From positions 1 through 5,513 of the forward strand of contig DAOVGJ010000225.1 in the NCBI GenBank assembly GCA_030672465.1: 5,513 bases of DNA, written 5' to 3'. The number at the start of each line of letters is the position of its first letter. Position 1 is the stretch's first letter. The position numbers and the translations under genes were made by a program. The notes under the pieces were generated by a model, which was not told the origin of the DNA, ran no database searches, and saw only the letters and a list, made by a program, of their open reading frames with translations. This document shows, piece by piece, positions 5,032 to 5,513 of the stretch. This DNA comes from Pseudomonadota bacterium (GTDB lineage: Bacteria; Desulfobacterota; BSN033; WVXP01; G020346125).

Positions 5032-5513
5032 CTATAGACTCCGGATGAAGTCCCTCCCTTTCTTTACGGCCTCTAAATTGGAGGGGATCATATCGTGATG
5101 GCGCTCGTTCAGGACGCTGAAGAGGGCATCGGGTATCGAGGCCTCTTTTATTACCCGTGTCTTCTCGACATATGCTCCAAGGGCAACCATGTTGGCCAAT
5201 TTGATGTTGCCCAATTGAGAAGCGATCTCGTTGAGCGGTATGGGGACCAGTTCGACCTTCTTCCTCGAGACAGTTTGGGGATCCACCAGGGATGAGTTTA
5301 AGAGGAGGAATCCCCCTGGTTTCAGGCGATTTGCGAACTTCATCAGGGAAGGGCTGTTCATGATAATTGCGGAAAGGGGCTTACCAATAACGGGGGAGCC
5401 GATCTCCTTGGCGGAGATTACCACGGTGCAGTTGGCCGTACCCCCCCTCATTTCGACGCCATAGGTGGGTAAATAGGTAACGTGCTTGCCTTCCTTCATA
5501 GCCGCAGAGGCCA
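5032..5513 (-). CDS. korC: 2-oxoacid:ferredoxin oxidoreductase gamma subunit (KorC-type), 5'-truncated by window edge
   Basis: The C-terminal about 160 residues of the gamma subunit of a 2-oxoacid:acceptor oxidoreductase are present. The complex (alpha, beta with TPP, gamma, usually a ferredoxin-like delta) converts a 2-oxoacid plus CoA to acyl-CoA, CO2 and reduced ferredoxin in the cytoplasm. Hallmarks are YLPTYGVEMRGGTANC (the conserved YGxExRGG stretch), IIMNSPSLMKFANRLKPGG, LLLNSSLVD and the C-terminal NIKLANMVALGAYVE. The frame stays open past the first internal ATG (5499-5497) to the window end, encoding ASAA just before it, which fits the usual helix of this family. The true start, with the expected glycine-rich nucleotide-binding-like segment (about 20-30 residues), is therefore outside. 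The remaining subunits would be expected upstream on the minus strand, beyond the window. The 2-oxoglutarate type is favoured by resemblance, but a branched-chain (VOR) or other 2-oxoacid substrate is possible, so the symbol is tentative. Confidence 0.87.
   Translation of the reverse strand, partial: ASAAMKEGKHVTYLPTYGVEMRGGTANCTVVISAKEIGSPVIGKPLSAIIMNSPSLMKFANRLKPGGFLLLNSSLVDPQTVSRKKVELVPIPLNEIASQLGNIKLANMVALGAYVEKTRVIKEASIPDALFSVLNERHHDMIPSNLEAVKKGRDFIRSL

Noticed and set aside
5032..5499. Starting the oxidoreductase subunit at the ATG 5499-5497
   Set aside because: The frame stays open to the window end, residues before the ATG fit the family, and starting there would remove the conserved N-terminal segment; the gene is better treated as truncated by the window edge.

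Overview
The window is a minus-strand gene block, roughly half G+C in the coding parts, probably from an anaerobic bacterium. A ferredoxin-dependent 2-oxoacid oxidoreductase subunit and a LIV-type ABC importer operon with an embedded AMP-forming acyl-CoA ligase are typical of Desulfobacterota (former Deltaproteobacteria) and their relatives. That placement is an inference from gene content, not a phylogenetic result.

Layout in the direction of transcription (right to left). The right edge cuts the gene for the gamma subunit of a 2-oxoacid:ferredoxin oxidoreductase (KorC-type, 5032-5513, N-terminus outside). After 72 nt comes a complete 196-aa HTH (XRE)-cupin regulator (4369-4959). Next is a 361-nt non-coding region (4008-4368) with a near-consensus sigma70-type promoter (TTGACA-17-TAATAA) and several dyad or repeated motifs. 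Then three tightly coupled genes follow: livG (ABC ATPase, 3183-4007), a 647-aa acyl-CoA ligase (1256-3199, overlapping livG by 17 bp) and livH (ABC permease, 338-1243, 12 nt after the ligase). The last 337 nt (1-337) are non-coding. They hold an AT-rich inverted-repeat element containing a GC-rich, tandemly repeated, partly palindromic block flanked by a 12-nt direct repeat.

Working model: LivG and LivH are parts of an importer of the hydrophobic amino acid/carboxylate (HAAT) family, and the co-translated ligase activates the imported acid to its CoA thioester. The Kor-type enzyme makes acyl-CoA and reduced ferredoxin from 2-oxoacids. The XRE-cupin protein between them is the obvious candidate regulator of one or both units. 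The second permease (livM), second ATPase (livF) and binding protein (livK) are not in the window. The operon stops at livH and is followed directly by repeats, so the set is either split in the genome or interrupted.

All the protein families are known. I see no evidence for a wholly new system; the items most worth a second look are the regulatory DNA at 4008-4368, the motif it shares with the region upstream of the regulator, and the nested repeats at 29-290.
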